A stretch of 21,464 nt of DNA, from IMG/VR virus record IMGVR_UViG_3300045973_000104, positions 1-21,464 of that record. The stretch is one strand, 5' to 3'. Below are positions 6,319-14,383 of this stretch, piece after piece (the first letter of the stretch is position 1; each line of letters starts with the position of its first letter). Source of the stretch: a virus. The translations under genes and the position numbers were made by a program. The notes beneath the pieces are model-generated. The model saw nothing but the letters and a program-made list of their open reading frames with translations. It was not told where the DNA came from and ran no database searches.

Positions 6319-6776
6319 TGGCGACAAAAGCAGTCAAGATGTCGGATCTGTCCAAGCATCTTGGGCAGTTCGGCACAGCAAGTCTGGCGACGCAGAAGAA
6401 AGCTGTCGGGCGAGCAATCGTGACGGCCATTCCTAAGCTTGTCGCAGCTAGTCCGGTTGATACCGGGCTTTACGCGCAGAGCTGGGACTTCACTCTTGAC
6501 GATCAGAAGGCGATCATCGGAAACTTTGCGCCGCACGCCGCAGTGATTGAATTTGGAGCACGCCCATTCACTCCACCGTTAGGGCCGCTTCTAGCCTGGG
6601 CGAAACGCGTATTGAAGGACTCTAGCCAGCCACCAGGATATTCACCAGAAGTCCAGCGGTTGGCTAGAGGAACTCAAATGAAGATCGCAGCCTTGGGGAT
6701 GAAGCCAAAACATATCCTGGAGAACGCAATTCCTGGTATTATTGAAGACATCAAGAGAGAGTTGGCGGGTTCATGA
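6318..6776 (+). CDS. HK97 gp10-like head-tail joining / tail completion protein
   Basis: 152 residues with the clear hallmark of the HK97-gp10-like family: SPVDTGLYAQSW at residues 45-56, then GNFAPHAAVIEFGARPF (the usual YA...vEfG element), a loop with PPLGPLLAWAKRVL and a C-terminal helix (IIEDIKRELAGS). Members sit at the head-tail interface or act in tail completion. It starts by TAATG overlap with the disordered protein gene and ends with ATGA into the next gene. The N-terminus is helical (MSDLSKHLGQFGTASLATQK). Confidence 0.8.
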   Translation: MATKAVKMSDLSKHLGQFGTASLATQKKAVGRAIVTAIPKLVAASPVDTGLYAQSWDFTLDDQKAIIGNFAPHAAVIEFGARPFTPPLGPLLAWAKRVLKDSSQPPGYSPEVQRLARGTQMKIAALGMKPKHILENAIPGIIEDIKRELAGS

Positions 6777-7357
6777 CGATTCCACTGAATAATCCAGTCG
6801 AGCTTTGCATGGATGCCTTGGAGATCTATTTCCAGCGCGCGATGCCAGAGTTGAACCACATCATCCAAGACTTCCCGAATCCAAACGATGACTTGATCTT
6901 TCCAGGGCTGAGTCTAACGCACCAAGTAGGGGCTGGTTCTTTCACCAATTTTCAGCCTACCGAAGAATCAGTAAGCTCTCCCCCCAAGCCAGACAAAACA
7001 GTCGATGTTGTCTATGTCGTAGGGCAATGGGATTTTAAGGTTCAGCTCGATTTTTGGTGCAGTTCAGAACCTGAACGTAATAGAATCTTTTCAAAAGCTA
7101 AGGATGTTTTGAATCCTGACATCAATCCAATGGGATTGCGGTTGCAGATGCCTAATTATCATGGAGCTTGGGCTTCTTTTACATTGGATGGTTTCGATCA
7201 TAACGATGGAGAACAGGCTTCTCAACGTGGTGAATGGCGTGTCATTGTGATGCTTTTAGTTACATGTCCTGAGATCAGAGAAGCGAAGAGCATTGCGATC
7301 ACTGTGCCTGTTGCAATTAACCCGGTACTCGTTGATAATCAAAGCGTACCTTTATGA
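6773..7357 (+). CDS. Probable tail terminator / tail completion protein
   Basis: 194 residues, starting in an ATGA overlap. The layout, an N-terminal helix (PVELCMDALEIYFQRAM) followed by strands such as DVVYVVGQWDFKVQLDFWC, then SSEPERNRIFSKAKDVL (helix) and a final strand pair with WRVIVMLLVTCPEI, matches the alpha/beta fold of tail terminators (gpU-like), which stop tube growth and join tail to head. It is the last gene before the sheath gene, as expected. The C-terminal 25 residues form an extra hydrophobic tail. The assignment relies on topology and position. Confidence 0.6.
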   Translation: MTIPLNNPVELCMDALEIYFQRAMPELNHIIQDFPNPNDDLIFPGLSLTHQVGAGSFTNFQPTEESVSSPPKPDKTVDVVYVVGQWDFKVQLDFWCSSEPERNRIFSKAKDVLNPDINPMGLRLQMPNYHGAWASFTLDGFDHNDGEQASQRGEWRVIVMLLVTCPEIREAKSIAITVPVAINPVLVDNQSVPL

Positions 7358-7373
7358 ATATGGAGATTAAAAA

Positions 7374-8822
7374 ATGAGCAGCCCATTCAGATCCTCAAAC
7401 CCATTGGATTTTGATGCCGTAGACGGCATTGTAATCAACGAGTCTGCACCACCACCTTCCGTTCAAGGTGTAGGGACTGGCATTGCGATTTTGGTTGGAC
7501 AGTTTGAGCGTGGTCTTCCAGGACTTGCTGACACTTCTGGAACTGGCGACATCTTTGAGAAGTACGGCAAGAATTACGCATACTCTGGATTAGTCGCGAC
7601 ACTGAATAAAAAGTTTTCGCTACTTCGCATCGCACGCGTGGTTGCTTCTGGAGCTGTTCAAGCTTCTCGAGCATTCGTTGCAACTGCAACACCGATCATC
7701 ACCTTCTCCGCTGCTCAAGGTAAGGGTGCTTTCGGTAACGGTATCAAGGTGACGATTGCTGCTGGCACAACTTCTGGCAAGAAGTACACAATCACTGACA
7801 CGAACGTAGGCGCTGTTCTTCCTCAAGAAGTTTACGATAATGTTCTCGTTGCAAACCTTGCAGTGAGCAATGTTTTCGCAGCGAGCAAACTCGTAACTGC
7901 GGTTGTGAACTCTTCTGCTAGCGAGCCAGACAATATCGCAGCAACGGCATTGGCAAGCGGATCTGACGGATCTGTCGCTGATTCTGATTACCAGACTGCG
8001 ATCGACCTTTGCGCTGTTCAAGGCGCAGGGAATATTTTGTTCTTGGATGCTTACACGGCCACACGCCGCGCAGCACTCAAGCAACACGCTGTCGATACTC
8101 AGGACAAGATGGTCATCATCGCAAACGTCGCAGGAACTTCTGCATCGGCTGTTGAAGCTGACGCAGCAACTTACCGCGATGTTGACGGTCGAATCATTTA
8201 CGCGTTCCCATTCGTTCAGACTGTTGTGAACGGATCGAACACGTTGGTTTGCCCTGCATCGTTCTACGCTTCGATCTTGTCTCAGACTGCTCCAAGCGTA
8301 GATCCAGCAGACGTTGACAATATCCAGTACTTGCAAGGCATCAACGGAATCGAATTGATGTTGTCTCGCACTGACTACATCGCTCTCATGAACGCAGGTG
8401 TTTCCGCATTCGAGTACGACTCGGATGTTGGTTACAAGGTTCGTTCGGGTGTTGTAACTCAGATCGTGAACAGCTCGAAGGTTCTCGTGTCTCGTCGACG
8501 CATGACGGATTATCTCACGAACTCGATCGGTCGATTCTTGAAGCTCTATCAGAACGGTCCAAACGCACGCGCGAAACGCGATGCTGTTAAGGCTGCAATG
8601 CTCGACTTCATTGCTCGTAACGAAAAAGAAGGAATCCTTCCGAAGGATTCTGAAGTCAAGAGTGGAAAGGCCAAGCTGGTTGACACTGAATCTGCCAACA
8701 CAGATGCGTCTATCGCAGCCGGAATGTTCACGATTCTTTACAAGCAACGTATTTTCAGCTCGATGCGCTTCATCGTTCTTCAAGCTGAAATCGGTCAATC
8801 TGTGTTGGTCACTGAAGTTTAA
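7374..8822 (+). CDS. Contractile tail sheath protein
   Basis: 482 residues with sheath architecture. An N-terminal segment with VDGIVINESAPPPSVQGVGTG and GIAILVGQFERGLPG is typical of phage sheath domain I. A surface insertion domain follows (residues ~100-210), then a core with QTAIDLCAVQGAGNILFLDA, DGRIIYAFPFV and a C-terminal domain with GRFLKLYQNGPN and AMLDFIARNEKEGILPKD, the part that forms the inter-subunit mesh. ATG 7374 has GGAG 8 bases upstream. The tube gene follows after 15 bases. This gene makes the phage a myovirus. A 405-codon open frame on the complement is a codon-usage shadow. Confidence 0.93.
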   Translation: MSSPFRSSNPLDFDAVDGIVINESAPPPSVQGVGTGIAILVGQFERGLPGLADTSGTGDIFEKYGKNYAYSGLVATLNKKFSLLRIARVVASGAVQASRAFVATATPIITFSAAQGKGAFGNGIKVTIAAGTTSGKKYTITDTNVGAVLPQEVYDNVLVANLAVSNVFAASKLVTAVVNSSASEPDNIAATALASGSDGSVADSDYQTAIDLCAVQGAGNILFLDAYTATRRAALKQHAVDTQDKMVIIANVAGTSASAVEADAATYRDVDGRIIYAFPFVQTVVNGSNTLVCPASFYASILSQTAPSVDPADVDNIQYLQGINGIELMLSRTDYIALMNAGVSAFEYDSDVGYKVRSGVVTQIVNSSKVLVSRRRMTDYLTNSIGRFLKLYQNGPNARAKRDAVKAAMLDFIARNEKEGILPKDSEVKSGKAKLVDTESANTDASIAAGMFTILYKQRIFSSMRFIVLQAEIGQSVLVTEV

Positions 8823-8837
8823 GAAAGGGATATTCAA

Positions 8838-9263
8838 ATGGCAAATGCTTCAATAAGAGGCCACCAGGGCAAATTCGAGGTCTACGAAAACGGGAAGCTT
8901 GTAAAGCTTCTCGCGATGAAAAGCGTGGATGTGAATCAAGAGTCTACGTTCATCAAGTCGATGTACGTTGGCAATCCAGTTCCAGAAGGCGATCAAGCGA
9001 TCGAAGGCTGGAGTGGCTCGATCGAAATGGAAGTTAAAGACGCTGCAGCCGATGAGTTCATCGATGCTCTCGTCACGAATAACCTGAACGGGATCGGCGT
9101 ATCCGATTACTCGTTCTTGGATACCGAATTTTATTCGGATGGCACACAGAAGACTTACGTCTACTCTGATTGCCAGTTCAAGCTCTCGAAGAAAAAAGAA
9201 GGTTTGCAAGCTAAGCAAACCAAAAAGCTAGACTTCCAAGCTATGGTTCGTCAGCCGTTATAA
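8838..9263 (+). CDS. Tail tube protein
   Basis: 141 residues, the inner tube partner of the sheath. It begins MANASIRGHQGKFEVYENGK and contains VDVNQESTFIKSMYVGNPVP and GWSGSIEMEVKD, a beta-strand layout with the Gly-x-x-EMEVKD turn common in tube proteins of contractile phages. Binding site AAAGGGA (8824-8830) stands 7 bases before ATG 8838. The gene lies directly after the sheath and is followed by a hairpin that may reduce expression of the chaperone and later genes. Confidence 0.9.
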   Translation: MANASIRGHQGKFEVYENGKLVKLLAMKSVDVNQESTFIKSMYVGNPVPEGDQAIEGWSGSIEMEVKDAAADEFIDALVTNNLNGIGVSDYSFLDTEFYSDGTQKTYVYSDCQFKLSKKKEGLQAKQTKKLDFQAMVRQPL

Positions 9264-9268
9264 AAATT

Positions 9269-9313
9269 TGGTGGTGGGACTGGTGTTTGTCATGATTCAC
9301 TTTCCCACCACCA
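9269..9313. terminator. Long hairpin between tube and chaperone genes, possible attenuator
   Basis: TGGTGGTGGGA (9269-9279) pairs perfectly with TCCCACCACCA (9303-9313), an 11-bp stem with a 23-base loop. On the + strand no T-run follows; instead a 12-base palindrome ATTGTTAACAAT (9313-9324) does. On the complement the stem is followed by AAATTTTTAT, so a terminator in that direction is also possible. It may set sheath/tube above chaperone levels or stabilise the mRNA end. Confidence 0.5.
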
Positions 9314-9344
9314 TTGTTAACAATCGTTAGAGGAGAAAATAGTT

Positions 9345-9677
9345 ATGCGTGGAATTAAGGTAGTAATCCCAGAAACTGGGAAAGTCGTAATTTTTAGAGA
9401 GCCACAAATTTCCGATCAGGAAATGGCCGCACAAGCAGTAGGAAGTAAAGCTGGAGATTCACAGTTCACCTACGCTTTGATGCTCAATAAAGAAATGATT
9501 CGTCAGTTGATTGTTGAAATCGACGGAGCGAAAGTTGATGCCAAAGTTCTCTTGAGTTTGGACGAACACCTGACGATGCAGGAATATAATCGCCTCAGTC
9601 AGGTCGTATCGAAACTAACAGGGCTAGACAGCCCTTTAGTCCCAAAGATCGAGAGCGTAGACTTTGGCGGCAAATAA
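9345..9677 (+). CDS. Tail assembly chaperone, short (unshifted) form
   Basis: 110-residue protein translated from ATG 9345 with AGGAG (9331-9335) at 9-base spacing. It starts MRGIKVVIPETGKVVIFREP and contains a helical part (ISDQEMAAQAVG; LTMQEYNRLSQVVSKLTGLD), like gpG/gp41-type tail assembly chaperones that coat the tape measure before the tube polymerises. It lies between the tube and tape measure genes, the fixed place for this protein. Its 3' end carries two -1 slippery heptamers; most ribosomes should finish at TAA 9675-9677 and give this form. Confidence 0.85.
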   Translation: MRGIKVVIPETGKVVIFREPQISDQEMAAQAVGSKAGDSQFTYALMLNKEMIRQLIVEIDGAKVDAKVLLSLDEHLTMQEYNRLSQVVSKLTGLDSPLVPKIESVDFGGK

Positions 9678-9802
9678 TCTGGATTTGCCGTTACACAAGT
9701 CTTAGGCCCGATGATATCCTGAAGATGAAGAACTGGCAGTATTACGAGACTTGCGATGCACTTCAAGAGATACTGTCAAAGGAGTCTGGAACGGAGTCAT
9801 AG
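9345..9802 (+). CDS. Tail assembly chaperone, -1 frameshift fusion form
   Basis: Predicted G-T-type fusion product. After codon 101 (AAG 9645-9647) a -1 slip would continue at 9647 in the frame that stops at TAG 9800-9802, adding 51 residues for 152 in total. The downstream frame has no start codon of its own with a good binding site near its beginning, yet is clearly protein-like: LRPDDILKMKNWQYYETCDA and LQEILSKESGTES, helical like the T part of such chaperones. It ends exactly one base before the tape measure ATG (9803). The -1 direction and gene position match the known conserved frameshift in long-tailed phages; which of two slippery sites acts is not known. Confidence 0.82.
9632..9647 (+). 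promoter_or_regulatory. Two tandem -1 slippery heptamers
   Basis: C CCT TTA (9632-9638) and C CCA AAG (9641-9647), both in the zero frame of the chaperone gene and both perfect X XXY YYZ patterns, are 2 bases apart. For the first, re-pairing gives CCC TTT; for the second, CCC AAA, with lysine tRNA in the A site, which is usually the easier slip in bacteria. The -1 frame is open across both and continues to 9802. Confidence 0.8.
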
Positions 9803-11671
9803 ATGGGATCGACCCAAGTCTTTAGTGTACTTACAGAATTCAAGTTTGACGTAGCTCAAGCAGTTGCGGGTTCTGATACACTTCAAAAAAGCACCAAGAA
9901 ATTATCTGAGGCTGCCGACCAAGCTCTCGTATCTGTTCAAACATTGGGTTTAGGTTTAGTTGAGGTTTTGGGGTACGGAGGCGTCATTGGTTTTTTCAAG
10001 AAAGCCATTGACGCCTCTGATTCTTTTCAGTCGTCTATTTTAGACATGAACGGGGTTCTCACGAGTCAGCTTGGCGCACTGACCGGCCCGGTCGATACGC
10101 TCAATGAGCGCTTAGGCGCGTCGCGCGACATCATGGAGCAGGTCGCCAAACAAGCAAAGAAGTTCGATGTCTCGACTGGTGATGTTTCCGGTGTATTGGG
10201 AACTCTCATCGGAGGAGCCGCGCAGAACACTGAAGACACGAGCATGAAGAGTCTCGTTGGAATGTCTGGCCAGGTGGCTGCAGGAGCTTCTGGAATTGGA
10301 TTAAGTCCCACTGACATGGCAACACAGGTTGCAGCGATCATGGGCAGCACAGCGACGCAGGGCGCGCTAGTAAACGTGCTCCAGACGATGCCGTCTGCAT
10401 TCAAAGGCAAGAGTTTAGCTGGCATCAACGCGATGGACGACGACGAGATCATGAAGCGGCTGAGCGCTGGTCTTCAGATTATCGCGTCTGACATGAGCGA
10501 TCTGTCAGCCAGGTCGGAGCTTCTTTCGTATCAAATCACAAGATTCAAGAACATCATGACTGACATCATCAAGCCAATTGGTGATGCGATCAGGCCAGTT
10601 CTCGTGAACGTGATGAAAGAAATCAACGGATACATGAAGACTGCTGGAGCCGGGATCTTCAACAGCTTCGGAAGCATCATGAAGTTGTTTGTGTCTACTC
10701 CGAGAGAGATGCTGACGAATCTTCTGCAGTTCAGAGAGGCGCATTCCGATCTCGGGAAAGCCGCAAAGACTGTTGGGACGATCCAAGCTGTTGAAGGCAT
10801 TGGATGGATTCTTGCAAAGCTTACAGGCAAGGCATTGTTTCTAACTCCTGTAGTCGGTCAGCTCGCGTTCGTGTTCAGTATGCTTGGGGACATTATGTCT
10901 CGAGATCACAGTCCGATCATGCAGATGATTGGATACGTGTTGAAGTGGGGTTCTGCACTTACTGTTGTGGCTGGAATCCTGTCTTACTTTGGTGTTTTGA
11001 TGCCTGTTCTTGCGTTCGCTTTTGCAGAGATTCTTGCACCACTTGCACTGCTTTACATTATGTTCCAGGCAATCAGCAGAGCGATGGCTAAGGCGCACAT
11101 TTCAGACGCTCTTGCTATGGCTGAGATCTTACCGAAGTTCATGGGATTGCTCGCTAGACTTGGCGAGGCGGTTAAGCAAATCTTTCTTCCTGTGTGGCTT
11201 GCGATCGATGGATTGTCATCTATTCTCGCTCCATTGTTTGAGTGGTCTGGAGTCTTGTCAGCTTTGATGCCGATTCTAGAGGCGTTCGTTTTCGTTCTCG
11301 AAACTGTAGGTACGCTGATAGTCAACATCATGGCTGCGATCTCTGGAGCGTTCGGCGCGATCTTCAATGTGCTTTCGAGCATGAGCGAAGAAGGCTGGCT
11401 GCTGAATATTTTCGACAACATCAAGAAGGGCTTCCAAGAAGGCTTTGATGACTTCATTGGGAAGCACAAGAAGAACATCGAAGACGGCACTTCTGTCCGC
11501 AACGCCAATACTGACATAACCATTTCAAAGGTTGAGATCAGAAACGACTTCAAAGCTGGCATGGAGCCAGATCGAATTGCGTACACGATCAAAGAACAGT
11601 TGATGAACGCGCACAATAATCCAGTTGCCAATAAGGGCGGTTCTTTCCAAGGAAAGTTGTTGGGGGCGTAA
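9803..11671 (+). CDS. Tape measure protein
   Basis: 622 residues. It sets tail length and is ejected with DNA. It begins right after the frameshift stop, with GGAG 6 bases before ATG 9803. The N-terminal 50 residues are coiled-coil-like (SDTLQKSTKKLSEAADQAL), followed by Gly/Ser/Ala-rich helical regions. A hydrophobic block spans about residues 340-430 (KALFLTPVVGQLAFVFSML; SALTVVAGILSYFGVLMPVL; AEILAPLALLYIMFQ), with another near 493-522, as expected for membrane-inserting tape measures. The C-terminus is polar. By the usual 0.15 nm per residue, the tail would be about 90 nm, short for a myovirus. No lytic transglycosylase or peptidase motif is seen. Confidence 0.9.
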   Translation: MGSTQVFSVLTEFKFDVAQAVAGSDTLQKSTKKLSEAADQALVSVQTLGLGLVEVLGYGGVIGFFKKAIDASDSFQSSILDMNGVLTSQLGALTGPVDTLNERLGASRDIMEQVAKQAKKFDVSTGDVSGVLGTLIGGAAQNTEDTSMKSLVGMSGQVAAGASGIGLSPTDMATQVAAIMGSTATQGALVNVLQTMPSAFKGKSLAGINAMDDDEIMKRLSAGLQIIASDMSDLSARSELLSYQITRFKNIMTDIIKPIGDAIRPVLVNVMKEINGYMKTAGAGIFNSFGSIMKLFVSTPREMLTNLLQFREAHSDLGKAAKTVGTIQAVEGIGWILAKLTGKALFLTPVVGQLAFVFSMLGDIMSRDHSPIMQMIGYVLKWGSALTVVAGILSYFGVLMPVLAFAFAEILAPLALLYIMFQAISRAMAKAHISDALAMAEILPKFMGLLARLGEAVKQIFLPVWLAIDGLSSILAPLFEWSGVLSALMPILEAFVFVLETVGTLIVNIMAAISGAFGAIFNVLSSMSEEGWLLNIFDNIKKGFQEGFDDFIGKHKKNIEDGTSVRNANTDITISKVEIRNDFKAGMEPDRIAYTIKEQLMNAHNNPVANKGGSFQGKLLGA

Positions 11672-12940
11672 ATGGGCATTCTTAATGACGTAGGTGGCGC
11701 AGCCCAAGGATCGCTAGATAATTTCTTGGATTCTCTCCCGAATCCATTCAAGACTAAAAAAGTACCGAAGAGATTTGCTCCAGACTTTCTGGAAGGCTTC
11801 ATTATCACCGAGTTTGAAAATGGTGTTGAGAAATCAAACGCTGACAATTTCGGACTCGTTTTAAAAGGACATCAACTTCCGTTCCAGCCGTTCCCATTCG
11901 GTGGCGAGCAGAAGATCGTCAAGGATTACTACGCTGGAAATCCAGAGCCAGTCGTGCAGGTTCTTGGGCCACGAGAGAGCGAAGTAGTCATAAAAGGTCG
12001 TCTGAAGGCAAAGGCGTTCAGCAACAAACTAGAAGATAAAGATGCTGCTGGATCTATGTACCGAGTTCCGATTGCGATCCAAGAGCAGATGGATGCGATC
12101 AGACTTCGTGGAAATCTACTGAGATTGAATCTCGGAGAGTGGGAGCGGTTCGCATTTCTTGAGAAGACTCACTTCGAGTTGAATCAAGTCTCTCGAATCG
12201 ATTACGAGCTTACGTTCACGATCATTGGATTCAACAAGCCTACAAACTGCAAGTTCACTGACAGAACGAAGCTGATACCATTTGATGACAATAAAGCTCT
12301 GATCGCTGCGGCGAATGCTTTCATCACCAAAGGTCCACCAGACAACATGCCAAAGAGCCTGTCGTTGCTTCTTGGTAAGGCGATGAGCGATGTTTTCGGA
12401 GCTGTCAGCCTGGTCACGAACTTCGTTGATACGACGGTTCGCTCTGCTGAAGATGTCGTTTCAACTGTGAACAGAGTCAAAGGCGTGATTCTAAACGCGC
12501 GCGCAACGATCTCGAAATTCAAGAGAAGCGTTCGCGGTATCCAGCTTTCGATCGAGAGCTTGGGGAGCACGTTCACCAATAAGAATGGTGGCCTGGGAAC
12601 TAACGTCAGAACAGTTCTTGGAGTGGATAACAATCTCCCGACTTCGCAAAAGAAGTCTCTACTGACGACGAGCACTTACTCAAACACGGCGTACATCAAC
12701 AGCGCGGTTTCTCAGACGAAGGTTCTGTCTCAAATCCTGGCAACGATGCACAGCAGGTTTGACCAGCTCTCCAAGTCTACTCCGCTTCTTCGGTACTCTG
12801 TCAAAACTGGCGACACGCTTCAGAAGTTGTCGATCAAATATTACGGTGTGGCTGATAGCTGGAACAAGATTTACGATCACAATAAATTGAGCACGACTGT
12901 CTTGGTGGTTGGAAGCATCTTAGAGATTCCAAGGCTATGA
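11672..12940 (+). CDS. LysM-containing baseplate hub adaptor protein
   Basis: 422 residues. The C-terminal ~50 form a LysM domain: YSVKTGDTLQKLSIKYYG, then WNKIYDHNKL and VGSILEIPRL. The first 190 residues are a beta-rich tail domain (FIITEFENGVEKSNADNFGL; GPRESEVVIKGRLKAKAF; YELTFTIIGFN). The middle part (240-330) is helical. Such proteins (PBSX XkdP or T4 gp53 type) link the tube, hub and wedges; in this setting LysM more likely mediates protein-protein contact than peptidoglycan hydrolysis. ATG 11672 follows the tape measure stop directly. Confidence 0.8.
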   Translation: MGILNDVGGAAQGSLDNFLDSLPNPFKTKKVPKRFAPDFLEGFIITEFENGVEKSNADNFGLVLKGHQLPFQPFPFGGEQKIVKDYYAGNPEPVVQVLGPRESEVVIKGRLKAKAFSNKLEDKDAAGSMYRVPIAIQEQMDAIRLRGNLLRLNLGEWERFAFLEKTHFELNQVSRIDYELTFTIIGFNKPTNCKFTDRTKLIPFDDNKALIAAANAFITKGPPDNMPKSLSLLLGKAMSDVFGAVSLVTNFVDTTVRSAEDVVSTVNRVKGVILNARATISKFKRSVRGIQLSIESLGSTFTNKNGGLGTNVRTVLGVDNNLPTSQKKSLLTTSTYSNTAYINSAVSQTKVLSQILATMHSRFDQLSKSTPLLRYSVKTGDTLQKLSIKYYGVADSWNKIYDHNKLSTTVLVVGSILEIPRL

Positions 12941-12991
12941 CCATGATCGGGGTGTCCCATTAGCGTTTATTACCCACAGTCAGCAGTAATT

Positions 12992-14383
12992 TTGAATGTC
13001 ATCTTTGAAGACTTCAAAGGGAACACTGAGACTAAAAATCTCAGCACGATTTACAAGCTCCCAATTATTGCTCGAGATGTGACAGTCAACATCAACGACT
13101 ACACTCAAGCTGACACGTTCGACATGGAGATCGACTACAAGAATTTTCCATTCGATCCACGCTGCATTCGGTCTGTAGGCGTGACGATTTACATCGACGA
13201 CATGAAGGGAACTTACAAGAACGGCCAGGAGCTGAACTTGATCGTTCCATCTTCTGACAACGAAGTTTTCCATGGCTTTGCAGACGAAGACACGATCACG
13301 TTCGATGACGAGCACAGAGCTGTTAGATTCAGCGGTCGAGATTTCACTGGGATGTTTACAGATCTTCCAGCTCCAGGAGTTCCTCAAGACACGACGACTC
13401 CTCTTGATGATTTGATTCGCGGTATTATCGCAGCAAATCCAACGCTAGCAAAGATCACTGTTGACAATCGCACTGGCGAGAAACTGCTTCCGATCTCGAG
13501 CTTCTCTCCAGACTTCAAGCCACAATCGACGAAGGTGAATCCAAGACCGAATCAGAATCTTTGGGATTTAATTCAGGAGCTTGTGTCTCAGCACGCGCTG
13601 ATCGCTTACATCGAGTTGGATACTCTTGTGATTACGAAGCCGCGTATTTTATACGGAAAGACCGAAACGAAGCAATTTATTTACGGTCAAAATGTAAAGA
13701 CTCTCGAGTTCAAACGAAAGCTTGGTCGTAAAAAGGGATTCAACATCCAGGTGATTAGCTTCGCAAAGAAGGAAGTCATAAAGGCTGAGATCCCTCGCGA
13801 GTCAACTGCAGAATGGGCGAAGAGCATTGGACTTGCACAGCTCGACGTGACAATTCCACAAGTGGACTCAGAAGGCGCGCCAGCCACACCTAAAAAAGCT
13901 CCAACGATGACTTTTAGATTTGCCGACAAAGACAAGAAGCAGTGCATCGAGATCGCGCAGAAGATTTACGAAGAGGTCGGAAGACAGCAGATCGAAGGAT
14001 CTCTCGTCACAAAAGAAATGGATATCGTTGAGACAGGCGACAATGGAGTCAGCTCTTGCTTCAACGCTACGCTCATGCGCATTGGGACTCCGATCCTAAT
14101 CAAGATCCAGCAAGGCGATCTCGAGGGGTTGGACAAGATCCCTGACATCCTAAATAAAACGACTGGGAAGATGGAGCCAGACGTTGCGACCAGGAAGAAC
14201 TTCCTAATCAAGCGATGCTATGACGCAGACGTTGCGGAAGCGTTCGCAAAATCTTTCTCGATGTTTACCCCGAAGTTTTTTACAAAGTCGGTTAAGCTAA
14301 CAGTGAATCAAGAATCTGGATTTCAAATGAAGGTTGACTTCATTAATTTTATCGAGTTGGACAACGAAAAGTTAGGGATTTAA
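12992..14383 (+). CDS. Baseplate hub protein (gpD / gp27-like)
   Basis: 463 residues from TTG 12992; the hub trimer that joins tube and spike. Recognisable parts are an N-terminal strand pair (KLPIIARDVTVNINDYTQAD), HGFADEDTITFDDEHRAVRF with SGRDFTGMFTDLPAP (as in late-control D proteins), LWDLIQELVSQHALIAYIE, and later domains ending in FQMKVDFINFIELDN. TTG 12992 has no binding site, and the same frame remains coding-like upstream from 12947 (SVYYPQSAVILNVIFEDF), so the real N-terminus is probably at ATT 12959 or reached from ATG 12943 by a +1 shift. It ends in TAATG overlap with the spike-like gene. Confidence 0.82.
   Translation: MNVIFEDFKGNTETKNLSTIYKLPIIARDVTVNINDYTQADTFDMEIDYKNFPFDPRCIRSVGVTIYIDDMKGTYKNGQELNLIVPSSDNEVFHGFADEDTITFDDEHRAVRFSGRDFTGMFTDLPAPGVPQDTTTPLDDLIRGIIAANPTLAKITVDNRTGEKLLPISSFSPDFKPQSTKVNPRPNQNLWDLIQELVSQHALIAYIELDTLVITKPRILYGKTETKQFIYGQNVKTLEFKRKLGRKKGFNIQVISFAKKEVIKAEIPRESTAEWAKSIGLAQLDVTIPQVDSEGAPATPKKAPTMTFRFADKDKKQCIEIAQKIYEEVGRQQIEGSLVTKEMDIVETGDNGVSSCFNATLMRIGTPILIKIQQGDLEGLDKIPDILNKTTGKMEPDVATRKNFLIKRCYDADVAEAFAKSFSMFTPKFFTKSVKLTVNQESGFQMKVDFINFIELDNEKLGI

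Noticed and set aside
7620-8837. 405-codon open frame on the complement of the sheath gene
   Set aside because: It lies opposite a certain sheath gene, has a Ser/Arg/Cys/Val-rich composition without domain pattern, and its length follows from the codon choice of the sheath gene.
9678-9802. Pseudogene or gap between chaperone and tape measure
   Set aside because: The -1 frame is fully open and protein-like from the slippery sites to 9802, the known chaperone frameshift layout, so it is functional coding sequence.
11053-11847. 264-codon complement frame across the tape measure and LysM genes
   Set aside because: Crosses the junction of two well-supported genes on the other strand and shows no recognisable motif.
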